From an uncultured Granulosicoccus sp. (GTDB taxonomy: Bacteria > Pseudomonadota > Gammaproteobacteria > Granulosicoccales > Granulosicoccaceae): 64,000 nucleotides of DNA. Below are positions 25,910 through 36,270 of this stretch, piece by piece (position 1 is the first letter of the stretch; the number at the start of each line of letters is the position of its first letter). The translations under genes and the position numbers were made by a program. The stretch is from contig CANLXI010000007.1 of assembly GCA_947495035.1 (NCBI GenBank), positions 168,794-232,793 on the forward strand, written 5' to 3'. The notes beneath the pieces were generated by a model that made no database searches, was not told the DNA's origin, and was given only the letters and a program-made list of their open reading frames with translations.

Positions 25910-27646
25910 CTATTTCTCAATGGCGAATTCGGGAGCGGTGACGGCAATGAACACCGCCAGTCTTGCCCGTGTGAGTCTGTCGGTATCCGCATTTCGTGCG
26001 GTGATACGAGTCGCTGTCAAGGCATCAAGAATCGTCGCCCGCGTCGATTCTGTCATCTCTCCGGCAAACAGAAGCTCATTCAGGTGTTCTGCAACGGCAT
26101 CGGGTTCGTCAGCTACCTCCGTCAAGGCGCTGTAGTCCGGAGTGAAACTGGCAGGCTGACTGGCGTGGGTGGTTCGGTCCCAGACGAAGTCAAGCATGGT
26201 ATTGGCGTAACCCACCACGTAGCTTTCATTCACAATCTGAAACTCTGGAGCCGCAATGCCCTCGCGAGCGGTCAACGAGCCGGGTGCAAGGAAACCCGGT
26301 CGATAGAAGTTGAATACGGAGGGTGCCCTGAACGGACCCTGGCTCAATCGGGTCGTAGATTCCGGATTGTTCTTCAACTTGGCTTCGGTAATGGTTTTGA
26401 TGGGGCTGAGAGAAAAGGCGCGTGCGAAATGCACGAAGCGAAGCACGGGCTCGCGTACCTTGCCTTCGCTGACGGCAGGCTCGATATCGTCGAAAAACTG
26501 TTTGTCGAGCAGAATGGCCGCAATGGTCGCCTGCAGGTCGCCCCGTTCGCCCGAACCAAACAGGATATTGTCTTGACTCGTATAGCTCCCGGAGTCGAAG
26601 GCACGGGCAACTCGCTCGATATACGCCGGTTCGGGGTCGCTCTGAGTAAATCGCTGAATCAGCTGCTTTGCCACGAACGGTGCCAGGTTGGGGTGCGATA
26701 GAATATGATCCAGCGCCATGTCCACGCTCTCCTGAGCACCTGTATTCTCCGGTATCGTCAGTCCGAGGAAGGACTTCTCCAGAGTGGAATGCTGCTCTGG
26801 ATACAACTGCAATGGCGTGTTGTACGCGTCCTCTCGTCTTGAGCGCTCGAATCGGTCACCCGCCAGCGAAAATCCGGTGAATACACGTGCCAAGCCCACG
26901 ATGTCTTCATTTGAATAGATCGGAACCGGTTTGTCATCGGCATCCGTAACGACTGACCCGTCCATGTTCAATTCGTGCAAGCCCAGGGTGAACAGTTGCA
27001 GTAGCTCCCTTGCATAGTTCTCGTCCGGCATGCGGCCCGTTCGAGGGTCTCCCTTCTTGTTCTGCAGATAGGTCAGGTACTTGGCCATGGCAGGTGAGAA
27101 GGTGATGTCGTGGATGAGATCCTTGTAATTACCCAGTGCATGCTTGCTCAGCAAGTCCGAGTAGTAAGCCAGTTCCAGCGGTTTCATGGCTTTCTTGTAG
27201 TTTGATACGACCAGTATCTGAGAGAGCGCGAAATGCATGCGCTGTCGTAATTGGTCATCCGCTGTGATGTATTGGTCCCACACCGCTGCGTTCTCGTACC
27301 GGAGGTCGTAACGTTTACCTGAATTCACCTGCTCGATGGCGTCCGGCAGAATGCCTCTGCTTTCTTTTCCCATTTCATGCGCTAGCCAGGCAGAAGCGCT
27401 ATGACCGACGAGAGCATCGATTTCCTCGAGCGTGGCACCGAAGCTTGCTCGTCGAAGAAACCGGTTGGCTTGTTCCCGGTTGGTGAGCAGCATTGCGTCA
27501 TTGAAAACCGGTGCGTTTTGCCATTTCAGTGAATTCGTTGGATCTTGCGCGCTTATCGCCTGGCAGGTATACCCACTCAATAGTGTACCGGCGAGGATCA
27601 GGGAGGCCATACCCCCCTTTTGCCCGGTGTGTGAATTCCATGACAT
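25910..27646 (-). CDS. DUF1800 domain exported protein
   Basis: The 578-residue product has an N-terminal hydrophobic signal (MASLILAGTLLSGYTCQAISA, residues about 13-33). The DUF1800 core is clear: NRFLRRASFGAT near 60, then RQRMHFALSQILVVS, DITFSPAMAKYLTYL, and PDENYARELLQLFTLGL. Later FLTLDKQFF-like segments (LLDKQFFDD) and APSVFNFYRPGFLAPGS are also family features. It is followed 8 bp later by the DUF1501 gene on the same strand, so the two form an operon. The biochemical role of the pair is not established; exported degradation of a polymer has been suggested on general grounds only. Confidence 0.9.
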   Translation of the reverse strand: MSWNSHTGQKGGMASLILAGTLLSGYTCQAISAQDPTNSLKWQNAPVFNDAMLLTNREQANRFLRRASFGATLEEIDALVGHSASAWLAHEMGKESRGILPDAIEQVNSGKRYDLRYENAAVWDQYITADDQLRQRMHFALSQILVVSNYKKAMKPLELAYYSDLLSKHALGNYKDLIHDITFSPAMAKYLTYLQNKKGDPRTGRMPDENYARELLQLFTLGLHELNMDGSVVTDADDKPVPIYSNEDIVGLARVFTGFSLAGDRFERSRREDAYNTPLQLYPEQHSTLEKSFLGLTIPENTGAQESVDMALDHILSHPNLAPFVAKQLIQRFTQSDPEPAYIERVARAFDSGSYTSQDNILFGSGERGDLQATIAAILLDKQFFDDIEPAVSEGKVREPVLRFVHFARAFSLSPIKTITEAKLKNNPESTTRLSQGPFRAPSVFNFYRPGFLAPGSLTAREGIAAPEFQIVNESYVVGYANTMLDFVWDRTTHASQPASFTPDYSALTEVADEPDAVAEHLNELLFAGEMTESTRATILDALTATRITARNADTDRLTRARLAVFIAVTAPEFAIEK

Positions 27647-27883
27647 GATTCAATCTCCCCGATAGATACATCAAGCGGGGCGGTCGTCTGACCCGCTCGA
27701 TTCAAAAGTTTCAAGGGTTGCACTTCAATGGTGCGCTGGCGTCGCTTATCGCGGCATACACCTGAAATAATGCACTTGGTATTACACAATGCCACAGGAA
27801 TCAATCGGTGGTTGGTTCGGTCATGTTAAGCGATGTTATTGAACCTGAAGATAGAGCGGGAAAACAAGCCTGTTGTTGTCGGC

Positions 27884-28555
27884 TCAGCGGTGATAACTCA
27901 GTCGATCAAAATCCACCTTGTAAATCTCGTGGATGATATTCCTGGACTGCTCGTCGAGAAGATCCGGCTTTACCGCTTTTGTCGTACCTTTTTTCAGTCG
28001 CTTGAGCTGTAGGCGCTTGCCCAGATGAGCGTTCAATTCTGGAAGCCGATCATCGATTTCTTCCAGTTTGAACAGATCATCAAGCAAAAACTTTCCCGAG
28101 TTGTCGGACACCCAGGACCATTGAGGTGCGACGTTCTTGATGGCTTTGCCGGACTGATTGACCTTTGCGATGTCATCCAGCCAGTGAGGAAAGTTTGTTT
28201 TCATCTCCTCGGCCGTCAGGTTCTGACGTCGGTGGCTGTAGAAATACAGCGAGATCAATCGGTCATAGGGGTGACGCACCAGTGCGAACTTGTACCTCGC
28301 ATGCCAGCGCCGATCTCCCAGTTTTCTCTTGCGGTCCAACGCGGTGTCATGATTGAGCAGGGGAATACCCAATGCGCGTTCCATGCTCGTGCCTCCGCAT
28401 TTGTTGATATGAATGAATACAAAGTCCTCCACGAATTTCTGGTGAGCGGTGCCCATCCTGTCCGATGCCATGGACAACATGGCGTCGTTCACCGGCATCC
28501 AGGTCTTTGCGATTCTCTTGTAGCGTTCATAGCGTGTGCTATTGAAAATGGACAT
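27884..28555 (-). CDS. Sulfotransferase family protein (sulfotransfer_2-like)
   Basis: From the ATG at 28555 the product is 223 residues; an ATG at 28576 is an alternative. The PAPS 5'-phosphosulfate loop is FIHINKCGGTSM, and the 3'-phosphate-binding strand is FALVRHPYDRLISLYFY. These are the two hallmarks of carbohydrate-type sulfotransferases, so transfer of sulfate from PAPS to a sugar hydroxyl is predicted. The C-terminus is basic (GKRLQLKRLKKGTTKAVK). It sits at the left border of the polysaccharide locus beside the flippase gene; a second, different sulfotransferase lies at 32371. Confidence 0.85.
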   Translation of the reverse strand: MSIFNSTRYERYKRIAKTWMPVNDAMLSMASDRMGTAHQKFVEDFVFIHINKCGGTSMERALGIPLLNHDTALDRKRKLGDRRWHARYKFALVRHPYDRLISLYFYSHRRQNLTAEEMKTNFPHWLDDIAKVNQSGKAIKNVAPQWSWVSDNSGKFLLDDLFKLEEIDDRLPELNAHLGKRLQLKRLKKGTTKAVKPDLLDEQSRNIIHEIYKVDFDRLSYHR

Positions 28556-28721
28556 TGATACAACTCCGTATGTCATGACGGCCGATCAACAAGGCCTGTT
28601 CAACTGGCATGCAAATGTGTGGTGGTCTATCGCTATTCACTGCAAAAGTGAAAAGTATTCGCCGTCCTTTTCTTGCGCTTCACGTACTGACTGTTTCGGA
28701 TTCTCTATTCAGCCCACGAAC

Positions 28722-30206
28722 CTAGTGAAAAACACGCCTGATGATCAATCGCTTGTAGAGGTTGAGAAACTGCTGCTCCAGGCCGTCCGGTCTACCAGAC
28801 AGGTGCCAGCAACCAAATACGATGCTCAGATACACGACGAATGACACCGTGGCGGCCAGGCCGGTACCTAACACTAGTGGTGCACCGATGGTCAGAGCAT
28901 CAATCCATGGCCGGAACAGCAACAGCGAAATGATCAGCGGAACTGATGCAAGCAGTGCCCTGAACAACTGATGGCTCTGTTTTGCTATGGATAGTGCGAT
29001 CAGCTGTCTGATGAGAAAGAGGTGTACCAGCAGCATCAGCAAGGATATTCCCACCCGCGAGATCACCAGGCCGGCTACGCCATACTGCACGATGGCCACA
29101 ATGGTTACCGGTAGTCCGATTGCCAGTTCGATGCCGGTGCGCATGGCCACGAGTCGTGTGCGGTTCAGGCTCATGGCCAAAGGAGCCAATATGGAAAAGG
29201 GTACCGCAAGGAGGGCTGCAATGGCCTCAAAGGCCAGTAGATGAGAAATGCCAGCCCAGCTCTCTCCCAGGGCCATGATCACCAGAGGTTGCGATAGCAG
29301 TGCCAGCGTGATGAAGATCGGGCTGGCAACCAGCCAAACCGAACTCATGGTTTTCAGATAGCCACTGCGCAACTTTATCGGGTCCCGCGTTTTGGAAAAT
29401 GCCGACATGAGTGGACGTGTCAGCGGCATGATCAGAGCTCGTTGCGGGATGGATACGATGTTGGCAGCCATGGTGTAGTTACCCAGGGTTGTCTTGTCTG
29501 CGATCTTTCCCAGCAAGACCCGACCCATTTGCCAATTGGAGGCAGAGAATATCTGGGACAGACTGTTCCAGCCGATGATATCGGCAAACGCGCTCCAGCC
29601 GCTGAGACTGAAGCGAGGTCGATAGGGCGCCACCGCATAGGAGCAGGTGATCATCACCAGAGGACTGATGAGAGTGCCCGCCGCGATGGCCCAATAGCTT
29701 TCCGTGATGATGACGACGAGTGCCGACACCAGCAGCGTGGAAACCCGGCTGATGAGCAGGATCGCGGACTCAGGCCGGAAATCGAGCTTTCTGATATAGA
29801 CGGCGAGTTTCGGGCTGACCAAGCCTCTGAGTACGGGAGCCAGAGCCAGAAACACCACCAGTGGTTGAACTCTGGGTTCCTCATAGAATGCCGCAAGAGG
29901 CCAGGATATCAGGAAAAGGACGAGAGCCAGAACACTGCCCCTGATGAAGGCCAGTGTGAAAGCGGTATCGAGTAGCCGCCTTGTAAGGCGCGGAACACGC
30001 GTCAGCGCCTGCAGCAGCGGAAGTTCAGCTACAGCTTCTGCAATCAGTACTGCAGACATTGCCATGGCGACAATGCCGAAGTCAGCCGGAAGAAGGAACC
30101 TGGCAAGTATCAGCAAAGTGAGAATATCAACGGATCGAGAGATCAGCTTGGCACCAGCCAACCAGCTGGCAGCCAACACGGTACTCTCGGACAAGGACAT
30201 CTTCAT
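28722..30206 (-). CDS. Wzx-like polysaccharide flippase (PST family)
   Basis: From the ATG at 30206 the product is 494 residues with about 14 hydrophobic segments, typical of the PST/MATE-like oligosaccharide flippases. The N-terminus (SWLAGAKLISRSVDILTLLILARFLLPADFGIVAMA by residues about 13-48) is the family signature. Such proteins move undecaprenyl-linked repeat units across the inner membrane. The frame extends to 30281 but the added part is hydrophilic and not family-like. It is divergent from the wbaP gene, and faces the same locus. The WzxC/TuaB-type branch (colanic-acid or teichuronic-acid-like) looks closest. Confidence 0.88.
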   Translation of the reverse strand: MKMSLSESTVLAASWLAGAKLISRSVDILTLLILARFLLPADFGIVAMAMSAVLIAEAVAELPLLQALTRVPRLTRRLLDTAFTLAFIRGSVLALVLFLISWPLAAFYEEPRVQPLVVFLALAPVLRGLVSPKLAVYIRKLDFRPESAILLISRVSTLLVSALVVIITESYWAIAAGTLISPLVMITCSYAVAPYRPRFSLSGWSAFADIIGWNSLSQIFSASNWQMGRVLLGKIADKTTLGNYTMAANIVSIPQRALIMPLTRPLMSAFSKTRDPIKLRSGYLKTMSSVWLVASPIFITLALLSQPLVIMALGESWAGISHLLAFEAIAALLAVPFSILAPLAMSLNRTRLVAMRTGIELAIGLPVTIVAIVQYGVAGLVISRVGISLLMLLVHLFLIRQLIALSIAKQSHQLFRALLASVPLIISLLLFRPWIDALTIGAPLVLGTGLAATVSFVVYLSIVFGCWHLSGRPDGLEQQFLNLYKRLIIRRVFH

Positions 30207-30741
30207 CGTTATGGATTCGCCAATCAGCGTGCGTAGAAAACTATCACAGTGCGACTGAGGAATGCACCAGCATGATTTCAATTTTCACTATCGACCTACT
30301 GATATGTGACGGTTTGAATACCCATCTTCACTTTGAATTTCCATCCATGGATGATCCGAGGAGGCCTGAGAGGGGCGTCTGATTGCTGACTTGCATCGAG
30401 AACCATAGGGGTTTCTGAGGCACTAGACTTTTGTTTAAGCGTTATTCGGGACAAGGATTTAGTCATATTTCTCATAGGGCAACAAATCAGGCGATGACTA
30501 GCCGATAGGTCAGATATACCCGCCTTGTATTGTGTGTGCCTGTTCTCAGAAGCAGGTGTCTTGCCCATCATAAGTTGCTGTATTGATTGAAGGCCAGAGA
30601 TATTGCAAGGATGTTCGCGACAGTTCGATGAATGACCGTGCTGCAATTCTTGCAGCAGCGCGATGCTGAAATGGCAGTGTTAGTTCGGAAACCTCTTGCG
30701 TATGTTCGAGCTCATGAAGTGTGGGAACGAGAGGTATTGAA
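30207..30741. other. 535-bp divergent promoter region of the exopolysaccharide locus
   Basis: No gene is supported. The region separates the flippase gene from wbaP and should hold both promoters. A hairpin-like palindrome is described separately at 30639. I see no ops/JUMPstart element and no clear -35/-10 pair. Confidence 0.5.
30639..30657. promoter_or_regulatory. 19-bp palindrome upstream of wbaP (candidate operator)
   Basis: TGCTGCAA (30639-30646), spacer TTC, TTGCAGCA (30650-30657): perfect 8-bp arms, 84 bp before the wbaP ATG. The size and symmetry suit a dimeric regulator; a small mRNA hairpin is the alternative. Confidence 0.45.
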
Positions 30742-32307
30742 ATGGATGTGGAAGTGTCTGTCGACAAACGGAGACCTGTCATGGAAAGTGACAGGATTCC
30801 ACAAAGCAGCATATGGACGCCGCTGTCGGAGTTGTCCAGAACTCTTGGTCAGGACGGTTCCTCCAGAAAACGCTCCGAGTATCTGCGCTCCCGAAGAATG
30901 CACACACTCTTCGGATTCGATATTGCGGGGATAATCGTTTCGGTAGCGGGAGCGTACTGGTTGGCAGCTCTTGTTCGCCATGCCTACGACCTGCCACAAT
31001 CACCGTCTCACTTCGATTCGCTAGTGAGTTTTGTATTCATGGTTGGCGTGGGAATGATGGTCGTATGTTCTCTTGCCTGGAGTTGGGGCCATTACACGCG
31101 ATTCAGGCCGTTCTGGACAGAGATGTTCGAGATTCTGAAGGCCGTTTTCTATCTGGCAGCCATTTCAGTAGGCTACATGTTTGCTGTGAAATTGCAGTTC
31201 TCAAGGCTGTGGGTCATCTGCTCCTTGCTGATTCTGATCGTTGCCATACCGGCAGGTAGATACCTGAGTCGCCAGTATCTGAGAAGGAAGGGCTGGTGGC
31301 TGAAACCGACCTGTATTGTTGGTACAGGTTCCAACGCGGTGAGAACGGCAAAGGCTCTGGCCAGTGATAGCTGGATGGGACATGAAGTTGTGGGGTTTGT
31401 CGATCTGGAGAACAATATCCCCGAAAATTCTGTTATTTGCGACCTACCGGTAAACAGAGTTCTGCCGAACGCAGCTGGTGATTGCGAAGGCAGGGAAAAG
31501 ACCTGCGTGGTGTTTGCGCTGGATTCCAGCGAGCAGATGCATGACTATCGGCATGAGATCAACCGGTATATCGTAGCCAGTTCCTACGCGACTGTGTCGC
31601 CTCCCATTCATGGATTACCGCTTTATGGGGCGGAGATCGTCAGCGTTTATCGACATGATTCGGTTATCGTCAAGCTGCAGAACAATATCAACCGGCAGAG
31701 TTCCAGAGTGTGCAAACGGGCCTTCGATCTCGGTGTCTCCTCGATGCTGCTAATTGTATTATCTCCGCTTCTCATCGGTCTTTTCCTGCTCATACGCAGA
31801 GACGGGGGCAAAGCGCTGTACGGTCACAAGCGAATCGGCAGGCATGGCGTTGCGTTTCATTGCCTGAAATTTCGTTCGATGGTGCTGGATGCTGACAAGG
31901 AGCTGGAACGCTATCTGAGCCTCAATCCTGAAAGGCGACTGGAGTGGGAGCTCAATCACAAGTTGAAGGATGATCCGCGGGTAACCCCTGTTGGGCATTT
32001 CATCAGGCGAACCAGCCTGGACGAGCTGCCGCAATTGTGGAACGTGATCCGTGGAGAAATGAGCCTGGTAGGGCCACGCCCCATCGTGATGAACGAGTGT
32101 GAAAAGTACGGAGAGCATCTTCCTTACTACTTGTCGATGTTGCCGGGGATCACTGGGCTTTGGCAGTCCAGTGGAAGAAGTGACACGGAGTACACAGAGC
32201 GTGTCTCTCTGGATGTGTGGTACGCGCGAAACTGGAGTCTGTGGCATGACTTTGTCATTCTGCTCAGAACGCCCTTTTCCTTGCTAAAGAGCCAGGGCGC
32301 CTACTGA
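30742..32307 (+). CDS. wbaP: WbaP-like undecaprenyl-phosphate sugar phosphotransferase
   Basis: From the ATG at 30742 (GAGAGG about 8 bp upstream) the product is 521 residues. Four N-terminal membrane helices (about 50-180) and a Rossmann-like nucleotide-binding middle ([17 protein letters not shown]) precede the C-terminal catalytic bacterial-sugar-transferase domain: [55 protein letters not shown] and PGITGLWQ. It transfers a hexose-1-phosphate (galactose-1-P in WbaP, glucose-1-P in some relatives) to undecaprenyl phosphate at the inner membrane, the first step of repeat-unit assembly. It is the first gene of the rightward exopolysaccharide cluster. Confidence 0.92.
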   Translation: MDVEVSVDKRRPVMESDRIPQSSIWTPLSELSRTLGQDGSSRKRSEYLRSRRMHTLFGFDIAGIIVSVAGAYWLAALVRHAYDLPQSPSHFDSLVSFVFMVGVGMMVVCSLAWSWGHYTRFRPFWTEMFEILKAVFYLAAISVGYMFAVKLQFSRLWVICSLLILIVAIPAGRYLSRQYLRRKGWWLKPTCIVGTGSNAVRTAKALASDSWMGHEVVGFVDLENNIPENSVICDLPVNRVLPNAAGDCEGREKTCVVFALDSSEQMHDYRHEINRYIVASSYATVSPPIHGLPLYGAEIVSVYRHDSVIVKLQNNINRQSSRVCKRAFDLGVSSMLLIVLSPLLIGLFLLIRRDGGKALYGHKRIGRHGVAFHCLKFRSMVLDADKELERYLSLNPERRLEWELNHKLKDDPRVTPVGHFIRRTSLDELPQLWNVIRGEMSLVGPRPIVMNECEKYGEHLPYYLSMLPGITGLWQSSGRSDTEYTERVSLDVWYARNWSLWHDFVILLRTPFSLLKSQGAY

Positions 32308-32370
32308 CGACAGATGGCAATGGCCATTGACTAATCCTCCTGTCAGATCAACTGCGGAAAAAATGCCATC

Positions 32371-33231
32371 GTGATCAGCAGCATCGTAAAACACGTAAAT
32401 CTGAGCGGCCTTGGGGAAAAGGTTCGAGCCCTTCGTACCCGGCTTTATCCTCGCAAGGTCATGTTCGTACATGTGCCCAAGTCTGGCGGCACCTCCCTGT
32501 CTCACATGCTGCGAGCCAAATACCTGTTGTCATTCGCCAAGATCAGCGAAGAGGCGAGCACGTCTGCCTGCCAGCAGATGAGCAAGGACCAGTGGTTCGA
32601 GTTCAAGCGCTGTCTCGCTGCCTATCATGCCGAGTCGGGGATTGGCTATATACAAGGGCATTTCTGCATCGATAAGAACTTTCTCGAGGCCTATCAAGGG
32701 CGCTATCGGATAGTGACGCTACTCAGGCATCCGGTGGACAGACTCATATCCCACTACTACTTCGATGATCGGTATTCGAAAGTCAGTCTGGAGGAATTCG
32801 TCAAGACTCCGGTGGCCTATTCGGAAGCGCATGTGCTCTGCCATTTCTTTGGAGACATGAAGTGGGAGCAGCCCACAGAAGACACCAACATGGAGGCAGC
32901 GGTAAGTACGGCCATTTCTAACCTTCGTCGCTTGTCGGTCGTGGGCGTACTGGACAAGGAAGATGACTTTGTCGAGGCGTGCAGGAGGGAACTGGGAATT
33001 TCACTGGCGCTGCCAAAACGCAATGTGGGCGTAGCCAGAAATGCTTCGTCGTCAAGGATCAGCGAGCAACTGCTGAACGAGATCACCCAGCTGTGTCGTG
33101 ATGATCTGAGGATCTACGAATACGCTTTGCAAGCCAGTGCCAATCACGGTCTCGATGCAAACGAGTCCGAACGGGAAAACCGACACGTCAAGACTAAAAA
33201 TGGAGATCAGAATGTCGTCAAACCTTATTAG
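32371..33231 (+). CDS. Sulfotransferase family protein within the exopolysaccharide cluster
   Basis: The 286-residue product starts at a GTG (32371). The PAPS-binding loop is MFVHVPKSGGTSLSHML near residue 32, and the 3'-phosphate site RIVTLLRHPVDRLISHYYF near 112; the sequence matches the same superfamily as the gene at 27884 but is not a close copy. Predicted activity: sulfation of a sugar in the polysaccharide repeat unit. Its last 20 bases overlap the manC start, so the two are coupled. The C-terminal 30 residues (NESERENRHVKTKNGDQN) are polar and coincide with this overlap. Confidence 0.88.
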   Translation: MISSIVKHVNLSGLGEKVRALRTRLYPRKVMFVHVPKSGGTSLSHMLRAKYLLSFAKISEEASTSACQQMSKDQWFEFKRCLAAYHAESGIGYIQGHFCIDKNFLEAYQGRYRIVTLLRHPVDRLISHYYFDDRYSKVSLEEFVKTPVAYSEAHVLCHFFGDMKWEQPTEDTNMEAAVSTAISNLRRLSVVGVLDKEDDFVEACRRELGISLALPKRNVGVARNASSSRISEQLLNEITQLCRDDLRIYEYALQASANHGLDANESERENRHVKTKNGDQNVVKPY

Positions 33232-34717
33232 TACTGCGCCGATCACACCTGTCATACTGGCTGGAGGTTCGGGTACCCGACTGTGGCCTTTGTCTCGCAC
33301 GGCCTATCCGAAGCAGTTCCTGTCAGTGGGGGGTGATCAGTCTTACCTTCAGCAAACGGCACTGCGTTGTCTGGGAACCTGCGAGCATGCGCCGGTAGTC
33401 ATATGCAATGAAGAGCACCGGTTTCTCGTTGCCGAGCAGATGAAATCCGTGGAGGTGCATACCGACGCCATCTTGCTGGAACCCGTGGCCCGCAATACTG
33501 CGCCTGCTATCGCCGTCGCCGCATTACACCTGGTATCCAGATCTGATGATTCCATGATGGCTGTTTTTCCCGCAGACCATCTGATCAGTGATCAGGACGG
33601 TTTTCTCGAAGCCTTGCTGTCCGCATCAGAGGCCGCGGACAAGGGGGCGCTCGTGTTGCTGGGCGCTGAGCCGGAATCCGCTGCTACGGGGCTAGGGTAC
33701 ATAAGAACCGAAGACTTGCCCGGGGAGAATGCGTCGGCACCTTTGAAGGTCATCGATTTCATCGAGAAACCCGGCCTCGAGCTGGCAAGAAGACTGATTT
33801 CCGAGCGTGGAACCTACTGGAATACCGGCATGTTCGTCTTCAAGGCGGCGGTTTACCTGAAGGCACTTGAGGAGTTGGAGCCCGAGATGTTTCGTCACTG
33901 TTCCGACAGTTACGATAAGGCAGTGGTTGACATGGACTTCATCAGAATCGATGAGTCCTCATTCTCCAGGGCGCCTTCGAACTCCATCGACTATGCCGTG
34001 CTGGAACGCACTGATCAGGCGTGGATGGTGCCATTCAAGAGTGCGTGGTCCGATATCGGCAGCTGGCTGGCGATGCACCAGTCCATGCCGGCCGATGTCG
34101 ATGGTAATACTGCTTTGGGGGATGTCGTGATGATGGATACGAAGAACTCTCATGTTCATTCGAGTTCACGGATGGTGGCTACCATCGGCGTAAGCCGTAT
34201 CAATATCGTCGAAACGGATGATTGCGTACTGGTCACGGATATCGACAAGACGGAAATGACCAAGGAGCTTGTCAATAGGCTGGTCCAGGCAAAACGCAAG
34301 GAAGCCGAGACACATGCAATCTGTTACCGCCCCTGGGGCCACTATGAGTCTCTCAACAATGGACCTCGGTTTCAGGTCAAGCGCATCACCGTACACCCCG
34401 GCGCAAAGCTGTCGCTGCAGAGTCATTTTCATCGTGCGGAGCATTGGGTCGTGGTATCCGGCACCGCATTGGTCACCAATGGTGATGAGGAGGTGCTACT
34501 CACGGAAAACCAGTCCTGCTATATCCCTCTTGGCAACGTGCACAGACTTGAAAACCCTGGCGGGATACCGCTGGAACTGATCGAAGTGCAATCCGGCAGC
34601 TACCTGGGAGAAGACGATATCGTTCGCTACGATGATGTCTATGGCAGATCTCCACAATCTGAGGATGAAGGCTCTGCGTCGGCGGTAGAGACTGGCACCG
34701 GTATGACGCCGGCTTGA
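33212..34717 (+). CDS. manC: Mannose-1-phosphate guanylyltransferase / mannose-6-phosphate isomerase
   Basis: From the ATG at 33212 (GGAG at 33202) the product is 501 residues. The N-terminal nucleotidyltransferase has VILAGGSGTRLWPLSRTAYPKQF and FIEKPG; the C-terminal cupin (PMI type II) has RPWGHYESL, VHPGAKLSLQSHFHRAEHW and YIPLGNVHRLENPG. The enzyme forms GDP-mannose, the precursor for mannose, fucose or mannuronate in exopolysaccharides. It overlaps the sulfotransferase gene by 20 bases. The phosphomannomutase partner (manB) is not in the window. Its presence suggests a mannose-derived residue in the polymer. Confidence 0.95.
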   Translation: MSSNLISTAPITPVILAGGSGTRLWPLSRTAYPKQFLSVGGDQSYLQQTALRCLGTCEHAPVVICNEEHRFLVAEQMKSVEVHTDAILLEPVARNTAPAIAVAALHLVSRSDDSMMAVFPADHLISDQDGFLEALLSASEAADKGALVLLGAEPESAATGLGYIRTEDLPGENASAPLKVIDFIEKPGLELARRLISERGTYWNTGMFVFKAAVYLKALEELEPEMFRHCSDSYDKAVVDMDFIRIDESSFSRAPSNSIDYAVLERTDQAWMVPFKSAWSDIGSWLAMHQSMPADVDGNTALGDVVMMDTKNSHVHSSSRMVATIGVSRINIVETDDCVLVTDIDKTEMTKELVNRLVQAKRKEAETHAICYRPWGHYESLNNGPRFQVKRITVHPGAKLSLQSHFHRAEHWVVVSGTALVTNGDEEVLLTENQSCYIPLGNVHRLENPGGIPLELIEVQSGSYLGEDDIVRYDDVYGRSPQSEDEGSASAVETGTGMTPA

Positions 34718-34749
34718 TCTGTCCATACTGACGAGGACGGAAACCTACC

Positions 34750-36270
34750 GTGGAAATCACACTGATTGGACTTGTCGTGACTGCATTCGCACTGGCTTCG
34801 CTGGTGATGGGTGAACGCGCGCTTCTGTTCCTGTGTGTGGCCTTGCTGCCTTTTGGCATGGCATCAATTGCAAACATCCATGGCTCCGGCAATCTGAGTA
34901 TTCCAGCCGCCGAGGCTGTCGCGGGACTGCTTGTGCTGGGCGTCATTCACCCCTTGCTGGGAAGGCAAGGGGTGTTTGCGCTGTCTCCTTTAATGAAGGT
35001 CCGCGCCATACTGATGCTGTTCTGTCTGTACAGCGTGCTTGCCGCCATTTTTCTGGTGAGAGCCTTTGCCGGGGATGTTCTGGTCTTTCCGCTGGCCAGG
35101 GACATGGATGGACTGCGGCTTGACTCCTTCTTCCGAACCTTTGTCATCGCCTTGAGACCCTCTTCATCAAATCTAGCGCAAACCTTCTACCTGCTGTTGA
35201 GCGTGGCATCGTTTTTCGCGTTCACGAAGTTGCTGCACAAGCACTCCGTAAGTGTCTTTCATCGTGCGCTTCTGGTGTGTGCCACCCTGAACATCATTCT
35301 GGGTGTCATGGATATTCTCGGTCTGGATTCCCTGCTCGCGTTTGTCAGAACGGCCAATTATGCGTTGCTGACGCATCAGGAGACGGCCAGTCTGCCCAGA
35401 GCGATTGGCGGCTTCCCTGAGCCGGCAGCCTTCGGAACATTCACGGCGACATTGTTCATCTACTTCTCGAGGCACTTTGTCCTGTCCTCGAATTCATTGT
35501 CGGCGGCTCTGGCCATGGCGAACGGAATGCTGGCCGTCATGACATTCTCTTCCACGTCATATGCCGGAATCAGCTTCGGATTTGGTTTCCTCTGTGTCTT
35601 TGCCTGGCTGAAATTCATGGGCGGCAGAGCCAACGTGGTCGAGATATTCCTGTTGCACCTGATTCCTTTCACCGTAGTACTGCTGGTCCTGACAACGCTG
35701 TTGATCAATATCGGTATTGATTACAACGCCATCATCGATTCCGTACTTACCAACAAGCTGGATTCGGATTCCGCCAGAGAGCGAGCAGCCTGGGCTGCCT
35801 ATGCATTGGGCGCCTTCTGGGAGACGTACGGACTGGGCGTAGGTCCTGGCTCCCTGCGTGGCAATGGCTGGGCGTCTGTCTATCTGGGTTCGCTCGGATT
35901 GCCGGGCACGGTGCTCATGGTCGCCTTTCTCTGGGTAACGCTGTTTGCAAGCCGGGTGCGATCTATCGTGGATCGTGAGGAAAGAGATATCAGCCTGTCA
36001 GCGAAGACGGCGGCGATGACCATGCTGGTGATGCTGATGATCACGGCCACCACACCGAACCCGGGAATATTGTTGATGCTGCTCGTGGCGATTGTCTTCA
36101 AGTCGCAATGGGCGGACCATTCGCGACCGAGTATGCCAAAGTGTCGTGATGCTCACGCCAACGCGCTTTCCAGCGCTGATGGTTTCGCGACATTTCCAGG
36201 TTCTTTCTCTTCCGTTACATCCGAATATGGGCGGGACACCTTTCATCCATGTTCACAGAGAGCCCGATGA
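34750..36270 (+). CDS. Wzy-like polymerase / O-antigen ligase-family membrane protein
   Basis: The 506-residue product starts at a GTG (34750) and has about 11 hydrophobic segments. A long periplasmic loop lies after NIGIDYNAIIDSVLTNKLDSDSARERAAW; the R-x-x-A-W and GLGVGPGS pattern that follows is the Wzy_C/O-antigen ligase signature. Such proteins polymerise flipped repeat units or ligate the glycan. Position in an exopolysaccharide cluster with Wzx and Wzc favours Wzy. The C-terminal 45 residues are polar and probably cytoplasmic. The stop overlaps the next gene start in ATGA. Confidence 0.85.
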   Translation: MEITLIGLVVTAFALASLVMGERALLFLCVALLPFGMASIANIHGSGNLSIPAAEAVAGLLVLGVIHPLLGRQGVFALSPLMKVRAILMLFCLYSVLAAIFLVRAFAGDVLVFPLARDMDGLRLDSFFRTFVIALRPSSSNLAQTFYLLLSVASFFAFTKLLHKHSVSVFHRALLVCATLNIILGVMDILGLDSLLAFVRTANYALLTHQETASLPRAIGGFPEPAAFGTFTATLFIYFSRHFVLSSNSLSAALAMANGMLAVMTFSSTSYAGISFGFGFLCVFAWLKFMGGRANVVEIFLLHLIPFTVVLLVLTTLLINIGIDYNAIIDSVLTNKLDSDSARERAAWAAYALGAFWETYGLGVGPGSLRGNGWASVYLGSLGLPGTVLMVAFLWVTLFASRVRSIVDREERDISLSAKTAAMTMLVMLMITATTPNPGILLMLLVAIVFKSQWADHSRPSMPKCRDAHANALSSADGFATFPGSFSSVTSEYGRDTFHPCSQRAR

